NCBI GenBank assembly: GCA_039704465.1
Contig: JASFAU010000001.1
Location: forward strand, 806,001 to 870,000
Source of the DNA: Plasmodiophora brassicae
Lineage: Eukaryota; Endomyxa; Phytomyxea; Plasmodiophorida; Plasmodiophoridae
DNA: 64,000 nt
Reading direction: 5' to 3'
In this document: in pieces, positions 10,202 to 19,950 of the stretch
Layout of the letters: every line of letters begins with the position of its first letter
Position numbering within the stretch: the first letter of the stretch is position 1
The notes under the pieces: generated by a model
What the model was told of the DNA's origin: nothing
What the model saw: only the letters and a program-made list of their open reading frames with translations
The model's database searches: none
Position numbers and translations under genes: made by a program

Positions 10202-10705
10202 TCAACCACGGTACTCGAACCCGCAGAACTTCTTGATACGATCCCAGAAGTGTTGCGCCCAGCCCTCGCTAACCTTCGACGCAATGCTATGATGGCCGTA
10301 TCGGTCGCCTTGTGGAATCCCACTGCCCATAGAAGCACGAATCAGTATGACGCGGCATTGTGAGAATCGTGACACATACGTCTGCTTCAGATGCAGAGTA
10401 GTGACGCCATACTCATCAGACTTGAACTGGATGTCGACGGTCGATAGCACATCATCCTCCCATTCCTTCATGCGCCAGAGGAACTTCAGCGACTCGTTAG
10501 GTGTCAGCTCGAGGAACGTTCCAGTAATCTGCCCGTCGTAGTAGCTGAACGCGCCGCCCGCTTTCGGTTCCAGGATCGTTCTCGATCGCGTCAAACCCTC
10601 AATCATTTTCTGCGACGTCAGAACTTCATACAGGTCCTGCGGTCGCGCCCGGAAGGTCACCGTCTGCTCGATCGACTGCGTCGACGCATCCGTCGTCGCT
10701 GGCAT
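10202..10705 (-). CDS. Aha1 C-terminal-type (AHSA1) domain protein
   Basis: Two exons around a 57-nt intron (GTATGT...GGGCAG, with CATACTGAT upstream of the acceptor) give about 148 residues. Intron removal converts KQT-Y to KQTGIPQGDRYGH and restores the family pattern ending SEGWAQHFWDRIKKFCGF, as in the C-terminal SRPBCC/AHSA1 domain of Hsp90 co-chaperones. The intron is a multiple of three and stop-free, so retention would give an in-frame longer product. The start at 10705 (MPATTDAS) places QTVTFRARPQDLYEVLT right at the domain start; an upstream in-frame ATG at 10783 (MASYGV) would add 26 residues. The N-terminal Aha1 domain is missing, so this is a stand-alone domain and its role as an Hsp90 regulator is inferred. 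Confidence 0.78.
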   Translation of the reverse strand: MPATTDASTQSIEQTVTFRARPQDLYEVLTSQKMIEGLTRSRTILEPKAGGAFSYYDGQITGTFLELTPNESLKFLWRMKEWEDDVLSTVDIQFKSDEYGVTTLHLKQTYVSRFSQCRVILIRASMGSGIPQGDRYGHHSIASKVSEGWAQHFWDRIKKFCGFEYRG

Positions 10706-11005
10706 CGTTTGCCGTTCTGGATCGGGGACGACCGCGCACTGCGCAAGCGCCCAGCGCAACAACGCCACGCCGTACGACGCCATGAAGGGGACGCCGACCG
10801 GATTCTGCGATCCTTCATTATCTGTTTGGTTGGTTAGGTACGTCAAAGGTCCCAAGGAAGACGTCGCCGGTTGATAGGGCCAGGGTGGCACCACATGGTG
10901 AGTCACGGGTGTGCCAGGCCCGGAAGGCCGGGATCGGTCCGGGATCGCCATAACCGTATTTACTATCCAAACCGCGGCAGGCGTATCACTAGCCTTCTCG
11001 TAAGC

Positions 11006-12120
11006 ATGTTGAACCGAACGTCGTGGCTCTTGGTGTTGGCAGTCGCAACAATGGCGTTGATCGCCTGTGGGCGAGAAGCACCTCCTGTGGCCCTCACGAT
11101 CAACATCAACAGCAACGGCCTGCCATTGCATGAACGTCAGAGTCACGAACGACGCGACATGGCGCCTACCAGGCCATCTCACGACAGTGTACCCGGGCAC
11201 GATGCGTCAGCTCTGAAGCCTAACGGTGTCAGTCGCAAATGGAAAATGCCCCACAGCGCCCAGCGTGTATCTCCCGCAAGACCGAGTGAGGACGGAGCCG
11301 GTAATCAAGTCAAGGACGCCAATGATGCACAGACCACGAAGAATGGCCCAAGTCTCATAGCCAACCCTGGCGGGATCGTAAAGGGACTGGGCAAGAAGTT
11401 GCACCTAGACAAACTTCCTGGAGGAAAGGCGATGCTCAGCGAATCCGCCGACATTGTGAACGGGCTCACCGCACGATCCCCAGTGGCTCAGAACGTAACC
11501 TATGTGCCGAACTGCTTCCGAGAGAAGAGCCTAACGCAGGATAATGCAGGTGAAGACGGCAGCCGACACAGCCGCATTGCTCGACCGCCTCAAGGATATG
11601 CACAGCCAGCTCGAGGACGGTAAGTGCATGCCGGCAGAGGACGTCGACGACGTTAAGAAGCAAATTGAGGACATCGGACACATTGACACGCCTAAACAGT
11701 TGGTCTAACACGTTGCCCTTCTGGTTACCGTTAACGCTAACTTTCGAATTGCACAGGGCCGAAAAGCGCCATGGCCTGCTCGGGAAGGCGTTCAATGCCG
11801 TGAAGAACACAGCGATCGCAGCGGTTAACGCCGCTGAAAAGGTGGCGCTGGTCGAAGAGACGGCCGGGCTCTACGCTGCAAAGGTCGCTGTTCGCGAGCT
11901 CGCTGAGAAGGTCGTCGACGCGTTCAACAAGCAATGCCAGAACCAGGGTGACGTCCCACCTGACGGGAATCAGCCACCCATTGAGCCTCATGCTAGCGAA
12001 CCGTCCGACGAGCAAGACACGAATGGGTCCCTGCAGCATCATACTCGAGTCCTGGCAGAGGAACAGAAAGAAAGTGATGCGCGAGACAACCGCCCAGGCA
12101 GCGTTTCTTCCGACGAGTAG
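11006..12120 (+). CDS. Secreted helix-rich protein, no known domain
   Basis: Three exons (11006-11494, 11550-11698, 11757-12120) with introns of 55 and 58 nt join in phase to 333 residues. It starts with a signal peptide (MLNRTSWLLVLAVATMALIA; the cysteine just after could also suggest a modified N-terminus). Then comes a disordered S/P/K-rich region. Exons 2 and 3 encode alanine-rich amphipathic helices (TAADTAALLDRLKDMHSQLED; FNAVKNTAIAAVNAAEKV). The tail is hydrophilic and D/E/S-rich. The only cysteines after the signal region are few (ECG-like, DGKCM, NKQCQ). No homologue recognised. Secretion plus absence of domains makes it an effector or surface-protein candidate, by inference only. 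Confidence 0.7.
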
Positions 12121-12298
12121 CGGCATACGATCTTATAAAACGGTACCGCATCAGTGACTGACGAGCAGTGTAGAAATTCGGCAATGTTATTCTTCGATTG
12201 ACGTGTGTACACCTGCTCGAAACGCTCATGAGTCAGATGTCCTTCACACTTATCGGTGCCATACCTGAACACGGCCGCGAGTGTCACAGCCGCGGCTG

Positions 12299-12745
12299 TC
12301 AATCCTCTTCTGTGCCTTCCACCTGCTGGCTAGGACCGCCATACAGGCCCAGCGTCCAGACCTTCCACTGCATCTCGGGCGACAGCGCCGGCTGGACCAT
12401 CCACGCAACGAGCGCGAACGCCGGGACCCCCCAGGGCAGCAGCCGGAACGCCTGCTTCTGCAGGCGCGCCACGATGAACGGCGCACGACCCCACGAACTC
12501 GGCTCGAACTTGCCGGGCAGCGCCATCCGAACCAGGAGCCGGTCAGCACCAGGCGGTCCCCGAAAGACAGTCGTCCGTCGTTCCCGTTTCAAAAAACGCT
12601 CTGAGAAAGTACAATCGCAGCAACGAAACCCAGCGGCGTTTTGCGACACGGCTACCGGTAGTCCCTGCCTGACCCGGCGGGCCGTCCTTGCCACAATGCT
12701 TCCGGCTGCATTGAATCGACTGCTGCTGCGGCGACCGTCAGCCAT
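12299..12745 (-). CDS. Small single-pass membrane protein, possibly mitochondrial
   Basis: An uninterrupted ORF from ATG 12745 gives 148 residues. The N-terminal half is arginine-rich (FNAAGSIVARTARRVRQ), like a mitochondrial presequence. One hydrophobic segment lies near the C-terminus (LPWGVPAFALVAWMV). An internal ATG (MALPGKFEPSSWG) would give a 75-residue product, which is the size range of cytochrome bc1 subunit 8 (QCR8). The preceding KQAFRLLPWG has a vague QCR8 feel, but I cannot confirm it. It is divergent from the PSMD9-like gene with about 80 bp between starts. Confidence 0.5.
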   Translation of the reverse strand: MADGRRSSSRFNAAGSIVARTARRVRQGLPVAVSQNAAGFRCCDCTFSERFLKRERRTTVFRGPPGADRLLVRMALPGKFEPSSWGRAPFIVARLQKQAFRLLPWGVPAFALVAWMVQPALSPEMQWKVWTLGLYGGPSQQVEGTEED

Positions 12746-12827
12746 CGGCGGTGCATGTCAGCGTACGCGACGGGTTTCCAGTGCGACGGCAAGCCCAGCG
12801 ACGGAGAGGGCGGGTGAGATACGGGAG

Positions 12828-13391
12828 ATGCGTCGCAAGATGGCGTACGGGGCGTGTCGGGTGCTGCGTTGCCAGCGCGGCATCGAACATGTTCAGCGGG
12901 CGCAGGAGGACGATGATGAGGATGCCGAGGAGGAGGACGAATATTCGTCGTTGACGTTCTTGAACGACACTGTGGAGATGCTGAGGGCAGAACAGGTTAA
13001 GTATTCGGACCGGGTCAAGCGAATATGGGTCCGGTATTCGGAACTGACGCAAGGCGCTGACGGCGATGACATGAACTTGTTCCTGATGAAGCTGCTGACC
13101 GATGAAAGCGCTCTGCCCGCTCTTCAGCAGTTTGCTGTAGTGAGAGGCATTGAAGCAGAATCACCTGCGGCGCAGGCCGGATTCCGCATGTACGACGCGA
13201 TCGTGCGGTTCGGTCCTATTACGGCCACAAGCTATTACTACCCATCCATGGCTCAGATGGCTGCCCAAGATTTTATCGCCGGGCACCTTGGCAAGCCCAT
13301 CACCGTCGTAGTTGGCCGAGACGACACGAAGCTGAAAGATTTGCTGACTGTGACGCCTCGCCAGTGGGGCGGTAGAGGTCTTATCGGGTAA
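12828..13391 (+). CDS. PSMD9: PSMD9/Nas2-like proteasome assembly chaperone (PDZ)
   Basis: Single exon, 187 residues from ATG 12828. An acidic stretch (DDDEDAEEEDEY) and a helical segment (NDTVEMLRAEQVKYSDRVKRIW) lead into a C-terminal PDZ-like domain. The latter shows FAVVRGIEAESPAAQAGFRMYDAIVRFGP and a closing TVTPRQWGGRGLIG that matches the signature end of p27/Nas2. In that family the protein escorts Rpt5 during assembly of the 19S regulatory particle. The usual N-terminal helical hairpin is hard to see and the start could be further upstream, since the frame stays open, so the N-terminus is less certain than the PDZ part. Confidence 0.75.
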   Translation: MRRKMAYGACRVLRCQRGIEHVQRAQEDDDEDAEEEDEYSSLTFLNDTVEMLRAEQVKYSDRVKRIWVRYSELTQGADGDDMNLFLMKLLTDESALPALQQFAVVRGIEAESPAAQAGFRMYDAIVRFGPITATSYYYPSMAQMAAQDFIAGHLGKPITVVVGRDDTKLKDLLTVTPRQWGGRGLIG

Positions 13392-13608
13392 GGCAACCCT
13401 GCACTGGAAGAAATTACCCAAAACTAATGCCCGATACCCTTTCAGACTATGTTTAGGGCCGAATTCCCACGCGGGACTCATCGTCCAAGGCACTGCCTGG
13501 GTCTGACGGCCACCTCGTGGGGTTTCGTTCGATTGTCGATATGTACATGCACGCAGGGGATTCCAGGCGGCTAGAATATGCATTATTAAATTTTATAGTT
13601 GTTGCACG

Positions 13609-15227
13609 TTACCTATGGTTGTTGTGCTCACGTTCGAGCTGACGATATGTTAGGTCGTAGACGGCGTAGGAAATGCTAATGGACGGGAGTGCTTTGAGGA
13701 AGTTGGGTTGCAGGCCTCGGTATAGACCAGGTACGCCATCAGCCTTGACCGTCTTGACAAAACAGTCGACAAAGCTCTTATAAATGATCGGTTTCCCCGG
13801 CATCGATTGGGATTGCAGGCGCGTTCTTGCCAACTGGAACGGGTATGCCACGAGCTGGCCGCACGTCGATGACATCGCACCGAACCTGACGTTGCCATAA
13901 GGAAACCAGGGCCCAGCAGCCAGGATGCAACACATACCCGAGCAATTGCAAAGTCGACGGGTTGTGGTGCGGGTAATGGATCTCCCATGACTTTCGGAAG
14001 AAGGCGAACAGGGATAGATCGACGCCCGCATATGGGATGATGCCCATTGTCGCAGCGGTTAGACCGCGATAGAACCCACGAGGGCCGTGCTGGTTCCAAA
14101 TCGAGTTCGCACAGTGCGACAGGGATCTGAACTGACCGGCTCGTGACAACGCGAAATGCGTCTTGATCGTTTCCAGCGGGTAGACCATCGTCTGACTTAT
14201 GGTTCCGGCGGTCGCCCCGATCAAGAACTGCTTAACGGCGCTGTGCTCTTCCGTCGTGTCGAACCCGCCCAGACTGCCATGCGGCAACTTCGATCAAAGG
14301 GCGGCATGGGATGCATTGCATTGGACGCTGACGGTACCGATCGAATGTCCACATCTTAAAGCCATTCTCAGGTGCAACTTTGACACAATTGGCGAAGTTG
14401 CCGCGGAAGAGCCCTGGGAGACCACCTTCCTTGTAGATGCGCCTGAATCCGCCCAGAAGGCTCGCCCTCGACGACAGCGGCGACAGATCCGCTTGCAGAA
14501 TGATCTTCAGGCGATCGAGCGGGGCAGTCATGGTTCGGCTAACAATGCCGGCGATGCCACCCGCGATGAACGCGCTGAGCGGATGAGGGGGCAGCGCCTG
14601 AATATGCGGCAACATGGACGACGTTTCACCCAAATCGCATAACGATGCCCGATCCCAGTGGTCGAACAAGTCGACGACGGACGTGGACGGCAGAATCAGC
14701 AGCGCTGAATAGAACTCGTTGAACGACAGCCGGCGGTCACCATTCCGATCGACCATCGAGATCAGCCGTCGCACCTTGGCATGATCGGCGTCCAGGCCAA
14801 CCCTTCGCAGGGCACGACCCACTGTCCTCAGTAACGTCAGACTTCCCGTGCATTTACAACGTAATCGGCGTGGACGGTACCATCGTCTTCGTCGATCTCC
14901 TGGTTCCCGGACGTGTCGATCTGCTGGAACAGATCATGCAGATGCAGTAGCCGTTTCCGGCAGTACTTTCGAAACGCGGCGCGGTCCATCGGGCGCTTCT
15001 TCATAATGCGCTCGATCTGGTCCCCCTGTTGCGATTCCTGTCCAGAGCGGTCGATGTTAGCGCGTCTGCAGAGGCGTAAACGCGCCTCAGTTTACACTGA
15101 GGCCGAGGGCGGCCAGCGCCTGCGACATCTCCTTGATGGACAGGCTGCCATCACCGTCGATATCAAGCCTGGCGAACAATTCGCATGCGAGGCGGTCGGC
15201 TTCCTCGTGCAGCCGCCGGTGCGGCAT
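13609..15227 (-). CDS. Calcium-regulated mitochondrial ATP-Mg/Pi carrier (SCaMC type)
   Basis: Five exons (15227-15096, 15037-14881, 14821-14338, 14273-13938, 13885-13609) join in phase to 461 residues, the usual SCaMC length. The N-terminal domain shows three EF-hand loops (DIDGDGSLSIKE, DTSGNQEIDEDD, DRNGDRRLSFNE). The carrier part has three repeats with signatures PLDRLKI, PLETIKT and PFQLART, plus GLFRGNFANCVKVAPENG. The family exchanges ATP-Mg for phosphate across the inner mitochondrial membrane and is switched on by cytosolic calcium through the EF-hand lid. The introns are 58, 59, 64 and 52 nt; the first contains GCGCTAACA ahead of its acceptor. The start is the ATG 5' of the first EF hand. 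Confidence 0.9.
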
Positions 15228-15792
15228 GACTGGTCGCAGTCAGAGCTGCAAGCGCGCCTGCGCTGAGCACCCCGTGGCGCACCGTCGGGAGCGTCGACCC
15301 GACTGCCGAGCGTGCACCGGTCGAGTAGCAGGACAGGGATCCCCGACTACGCGAATTGGCGATCCGAAAAAAGAGGAGGGAAACCGTAAACGGCTGCCTT
15401 CTCGAACACCCCCTCTCTGCGCGTCACACGAGACGTTGTGGCCTCACTGGGAATACAGAACCGATCGCGTGCCCTACAGATACCTCTTGACCCGTGAACG
15501 GGATATCTACATCAGTCAGCAGCTCCCGTAGGCTACTGGCTCTTTTCTGTATCCTCACTCCTCAGGCATGGCCTTCGATCAGGGGTGCTTCCCCAAAGCT
15601 AGTCGCTACCCTCCTTCCACGGGCACGGTATTGTACCATCAAAGCCGCGTGTTGACACCCAGCGGATGCAGGTCAGGGTCAGGAACGGGATGATCCAGGT
15701 TTATCACCCAGTGGAATGACCGAATGAGTAATGACCCCGCGGTGTCCGTGACTCCGTGGCGGATTCCGCAGACCTACTGGCCTCTGCGGGGC
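15228..15792. other. Divergent intergenic region
   Basis: The region between the SCaMC start and the RPC8 start holds short ORFs only. A 23-codon in-frame extension ahead of the RPC8 ATG (from 15724) is open but has no family match. The stretch presumably holds both promoters. Confidence 0.4.
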
Positions 15793-16523
15793 ATGTTCGT
15801 CGAAGTCGACATCCGGGACGTTCTGCGCCTGCCTGCACAATGCATCGTCCCGGATATCGTACCTGCCGTCCATTTCGCATTGCTCGAAAAGTGGGCACGC
15901 TCTATTATTGCATTGGAGTGCGCCGAAGCTGAATTGCGTTCTTCCAGATACGTCAATCGGGTACTGAACGACCAAGGACTATGCGTCTGTGTTCGACATT
16001 TGTCATCCGTCGGTGACCCATACTTGTTCCCCGGAGATGGTGGCGTCCATGTACGTGTGGAATGCAGCCTGGTGTTCTTCAGACCATTTGTCGATGAAGT
16101 TCTAGTCGGCAAAGTTCGGCATAGTGATCCATCCGGTCTGCTCGTTTCCCTCGAGTTCACAGAGGACGTCTTTATTAGCAAGGAGCAATTCCCGGAACCC
16201 TCATTCTTGTAATTCATCGTTTCCGTGCGCGACCTCTTCGTCTGATTGACGCTTCTGGCAGTGACGAGGAGGAGAAACTCTGGTACTGGAAGTACCTGGA
16301 CAACGAGATGTACATAGATGCCGGAGAGCCGATACGGTTCCGTGTGATCGCCATTGAATACTGTCAAGAGCAGAGGGACCCTTCGCCGCAGGCCGATGAC
16401 GATTCTGTCAAACTGATGGCCGACCTGCGGCCCGCCATGCGAGTCCAGGGATCCATTGCCGAAGACGGCCTTGGCCTCATAAAGTGGTGGGTGCAACAAC
16501 CGGATGCGGCCAGTGACGAGTAG
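15793..16523 (+). CDS. RPC25: RNA polymerase III subunit RPC8/Rpc25
   Basis: Two exons (15793-16208, 16262-16523) with a 53-nt phase-2 intron encode 225 residues. The N-terminal SHS2-like (Rpb7-type) domain begins MFVEVDIRDVLRLP. The OB-fold half shows LFPGDGGVHVRVECSLVFF, FRPFVDEVLVGKV and, across the intron, LWYWKYLDNEMYIDAGEPIRFRV, ending SIAEDGLGLIKWW. These match the Rpb7-like subunit of Pol III that forms the stalk with Rpc17 and helps initiation. ATG 15793 is chosen because the family begins with MFVL/MFVE; an upstream in-frame region to 15724 exists. Without splicing the frame ends at 16212. Confidence 0.9.
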
Positions 16524-16586
16524 CTATCACACCACTGTCACAAATATATTCACCTATACAGACTCCGAATCGAACAGCAGTCATCT

Positions 16587-17928
16587 TTAATAGATGGGGA
16601 ACTCGGGATCCACGTGTTTCGCGTAGGCCGTCAAGCCACCTCCCACACTGAACACACGAGTCGCGCCAGCATTCACCAATCTTGCAGCGGCAACCTGCGA
16701 CATGACGCCCCGTCGGCAGATGCAGTAGATCGTTCGCGACTCGTCCAGCAGTTCCCGCAGCGTTTCGCCTGCCAGCTGTGCGATCGGGATGTTCCTTGAC
16801 CCATTCAGCGAGCAGATCGCGAACTGGTGCGCATCGCGCACGTCGATAACGATACCGTCGCCTCGCATTCGTCCAAAGTCAGTGACGCTGATATGGTTGA
16901 TGTCAGGGTTCCGTCCGGGAGAGCACACGGTCGGTGAAGACGACGGTGCCAGTGCAGTGATGGTAGGCTCGTCACCGCATACCGCACAAGCGGGATTCCG
17001 CCCACGAAGCCGTACGACACGTGTCGTCATGGTCAGACCGTCGAACACAAGCAGACGGGCGCTGAGGACGTTGCCGACGTTGGCGACGACCTTCAAAACT
17101 TCGACCGCTTGAAGCGTGCCGATCACGCCAGGGATCGGACCCAGGACACCCGCGTTATTGCAATCTCCTACCGCCGCTTTTGGTGGCGGTTCCGGGAACA
17201 CACAACGATAACACGTTGATCGCTTATACCTAGAGGCCCACGTCTATCAGCAACAGCAACGAAACAGAAGGTCACACACAAACCCGTAAACGGTCAACTG
17301 TCCTTCCAGGCCGAGAGCACTTCCCGAAACGACAGGGATGCCACTGAGAACGCCGACGTCGTTGATCAGGTACCGGGACTCTACGTTATCTGTCGCATCG
17401 ACGATTACTGCCAAACAGATGATGAGTTCATGCAACGTAGAGCAAGAGACCTCACATACCGTCATAACCGGCCACAAGTTCTAAGGCGTTATCGCTCGTG
17501 AACCGGACAGGGATGGCCTGTACGTCAATATCCGGGTTGACGGCCAGGCACGCCCGTCGCAGGGATTCTGCCTTCAGGTCACCGATGTTTGCATCATGGT
17601 GTAGCACCTGCCGATGAAGATTGGATCGCTCAACGCGATCGTGATCGACGATTGCGATATGCCCGATACCAGCACCGGCCAGGTAGACAGCCACAGGGCA
17701 ACCCAGCCCGCCAGCTCCGACTACCAGCACGCGCGCCTGGCACACTCGCTCCTGGGCGGATGGGCCCCAATCTCGCAGAATCAACTGCCGGCCATATCGC
17801 TCAATGGCCCCCTTCTTCAGACCACACTGACGGAACGTGTTCGCCGTCATTCTCCACACGGGCTCCGTCACGGACTCCGGGACAGCGCTCCGGCGGAGCG
17901 GCAAGCGCTCTTCGAGGGATCTGGTCAT
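16587..17928 (-). CDS. UBA4: UBA4/MOCS3 adenylyltransferase-sulfurtransferase
   Basis: Three exons (17928-17460, 17407-17284, 17229-16587; introns 52 and 54 nt) give 411 residues. The E1-like domain has the nucleotide motif [21 protein letters not shown], then [13 protein letters not shown] and [16 protein letters not shown] CxxC zinc site ([11 protein letters not shown]) precedes [16 protein letters not shown]. The second CxxC is [11 protein letters not shown]-terminal rhodanese domain ends the protein, with [11 protein letters not shown] and active loop [10 protein letters not shown]. The family adenylates and thiocarboxylates Urm1 and MoaD-type proteins for tRNA thiolation and molybdopterin synthesis. 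The family loop usually has CRxGxxSQ; here it is CRRGVMSQ, with the cysteine retained. The start is the first ATG; the frame is open a little further upstream. Confidence 0.9.
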
Positions 17929-18366
17929 GAGGCGAATTACCGCGGCTAATGGCTGGAATAGTCTTGGCAGAGTGACGCTCGGAGACCATCTTGTCACGGG
18001 TACTTAAGTGCCGGGCCGGTTCGGATACGACTAGAATTCCCGTCTGCTACCCCGATCGCGCTTCTACAGCAACCGCTACTACGGGATCCCTTGGCAGGGA
18101 CATCGCCTCGGTCGTTTCCAGCGATTCAATGCCGGCTCGATCTTCGCTAATGCTTGACCAATCGGATCTTACTTGAGTGATGCGACGGATCCCTGCTACA
18201 AGCACAGGACGGTGCTGCTGTTGCTCGATGTACACCCGGAACAGACGCACGCATCGCTCCAACAGCCGCTCGTGGGCGCGCTGATGAACGCAGCTAGTGA
18301 AACGAGGAAACCTGGACATCACGTTCGGCAAAGTTCCCGCCAGGAACGAACGACTGCGGGTCACAA
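17929..18366. other. Divergent intergenic region
   Basis: Promoter region shared by UBA4 and the methyltransferase gene. Only short ORFs without coding character are present. Confidence 0.4.
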
Positions 18367-19089
18367 ATGTCGCGACGGGGCGACGGCCAGGCGGCGTCGC
18401 AGCGGCTGCTGCTGGTGCCGCAGGCGCCCGTGGATCCGTTCGACGCCAAGACGCCCATGCCGGGCGAGTGGACTCTGGACCCCTCGTCCGTCACGAAGGC
18501 GTTAACGGACGCCAAGGTGGATGCCGGCGTGCGACGCCTGCAGGCGCTGGCGCGCGGGTTCCTGTGCCGCCGGCACCGGCCTGCGCTGCCGTGCCGGCCT
18601 GCGGGCCCGTTCGTCCCGACACCATCGGACGTCATCGAGACCGTCCTCGATCGCATCAATCCAACGCCCGACGACGTCCTCGTCGATCTCGGCTGCGGCG
18701 ACGCCCGATTCTGCATTGCGGCCGCGTCCAGATGCAAACGCGTCATCGGCGTTGAGAAGGACGACGCTGTCGCGCAGCGTGCCGCCCGCTGCCTGGACGA
18801 ATTCCGCTCCCGGTGCCCTGCAGTAGCCGCCCGCGTTCAACTCCTTCACGCCGATTTCCTCGGCCGAGCCGTTGCTGACGTTCTCCGATCGTCATCCATC
18901 GTCTGGGTGTTCCTGACACCTGACATCCTGAAGCAAGTCGTCCCCGTACTCGTCCAACATCTCCCGACGGGCGCGCGGCTCATGTCGTACGCGTTTCCGG
19001 TCGACGGCCTCGGTGACCCTGTGCAGATCATCGACATCCCGCAACAGGACCATTTGAACGTCGTTCGAATTTACAGAATATCCAAGTAA
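18367..19089 (+). CDS. SAM-dependent methyltransferase with N-terminal IQ motif
   Basis: Single exon, 240 residues. Residues about 57-72 (RRLQALARGFLCRRHRP) form an IQ-like calmodulin-binding motif. A seven-beta-strand methyltransferase domain follows: PFVPTPSDVIETVLDRI leads into motif I, VLVDLGCGDARFCIAAA, then VIGVEKDDAVAQRAARC. Later come ADFLGRAV and a hydrophobic strand VWVFLTPDILKQVV. The PTP...DLGCGDxR pattern is that of the FAM173/ATPSCKMT-type protein-lysine methyltransferases, which act at mitochondria; that assignment is tentative. The IQ motif in front of the catalytic domain is unusual for that family. The start is the only upstream ATG in frame. Confidence 0.78.
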   Translation: MSRRGDGQAASQRLLLVPQAPVDPFDAKTPMPGEWTLDPSSVTKALTDAKVDAGVRRLQALARGFLCRRHRPALPCRPAGPFVPTPSDVIETVLDRINPTPDDVLVDLGCGDARFCIAAASRCKRVIGVEKDDAVAQRAARCLDEFRSRCPAVAARVQLLHADFLGRAVADVLRSSSIVWVFLTPDILKQVVPVLVQHLPTGARLMSYAFPVDGLGDPVQIIDIPQQDHLNVVRIYRISK

Positions 19090-19096
19090 TGCCTGG

Positions 19097-19789
19097 TTAC
19101 ATGTTGGCGTTGACGATAACCGGGTATCGGCCCGCGCGCTCGATGCCAGGTGGCACCTGCTTGATGAACTGCTTCGTCTGGAAGAACTTGTCGTTGTTCA
19201 GGTAGGCGAACAGCATCGGGGTGCCGTCGTACCCGAAGAAGACGTTGCCGTCGACAACGGATGAGGGCACGCCCCAGACGTCGTCCTTGATGGCGGCCTG
19301 TTTGTTATCCCAGAGCGCGCGCTTGTTGGGATCTTTGAAGACCTGGCTGTCGGCGCTGCCGACTTCCCGCAGGAGCAGGTCCCAGGCGGCACCGTGCCCT
19401 GGGACGTGTCCATCGCGCCATACCCAGGACAACATGCGGTCGACGATATCGACCGTGCAGTCGTGCTCGATGCAGAGCCGCAGAAGCGGCACCGAATTGA
19501 ACGGATGCATCGTCGGGATGGTCATCGGGATCTGGTTCTGTTCGGCGATGAACAGGCAGAGGCGCATGGTCCACAGCTTCTTGGGCGGGACCTCGGCCGG
19601 GCCCACGTTCCGCCAGTGGTCCAGCAGGCCCGAGAAGATCACCGGCTTCAGCGTCACCTTGACATCGTCTCTGGTGAACAGACCGCGACGACGGAACTCA
19701 TGGAATTGCAGGTACGAGTACGGCGAGATGACGTCGAAGTACCAGGTGAGGTGGCGGATGGCGGTGGTGAGCCCCCCGGCTGTCGCCAT
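19097..19789 (-). CDS. DsbA-fold oxidoreductase: 2-hydroxychromene-2-carboxylate isomerase / GST-kappa family
   Basis: Single exon, 230 residues from ATG 19789 (MATAGGL). It shows the thioredoxin-fold start TWYFDVISPYSYLQFHEF (the SPYSY motif where GST-kappa has a conserved serine), then PKKLWTMRLCLFIAEQNQIP, PFNSVPLLRLCIEHDC, and the closing VWGVPSSVVDGNVFFGYDGTPMLF with the cis-proline loop GVPSSVV. Members use glutathione, either as isomerases of aromatic catabolites or as mitochondrial/peroxisomal GST-kappa. Sequence alone does not separate the two. Its stop is 7 bp from the convergent methyltransferase stop. Confidence 0.85.
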   Translation of the reverse strand: MATAGGLTTAIRHLTWYFDVISPYSYLQFHEFRRRGLFTRDDVKVTLKPVIFSGLLDHWRNVGPAEVPPKKLWTMRLCLFIAEQNQIPMTIPTMHPFNSVPLLRLCIEHDCTVDIVDRMLSWVWRDGHVPGHGAAWDLLLREVGSADSQVFKDPNKRALWDNKQAAIKDDVWGVPSSVVDGNVFFGYDGTPMLFAYLNNDKFFQTKQFIKQVPPGIERAGRYPVIVNANM

Positions 19790-19950
19790 TGCCAACGACG
19801 ATGACAGATGCGAACTGTCTCAGAATAGCTCCCCAGGCAAGGCAGCAGGCACCAGTAGTGTCAGTACCACAGCAGTGCACGATGACATGAAGCGAAACCG
19901 TGTATACTGATAAGACGAATGGTGGTGCAATTAAAAGACGTAGACGTTAT

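Noticed and set aside
12198..13391. Long plus-strand ORF extending far upstream of the PSMD9-like gene
   Set aside because: Only the part after 12828 resembles PSMD9. The upstream part overlaps the minus-strand small membrane protein and has shadow-like composition.
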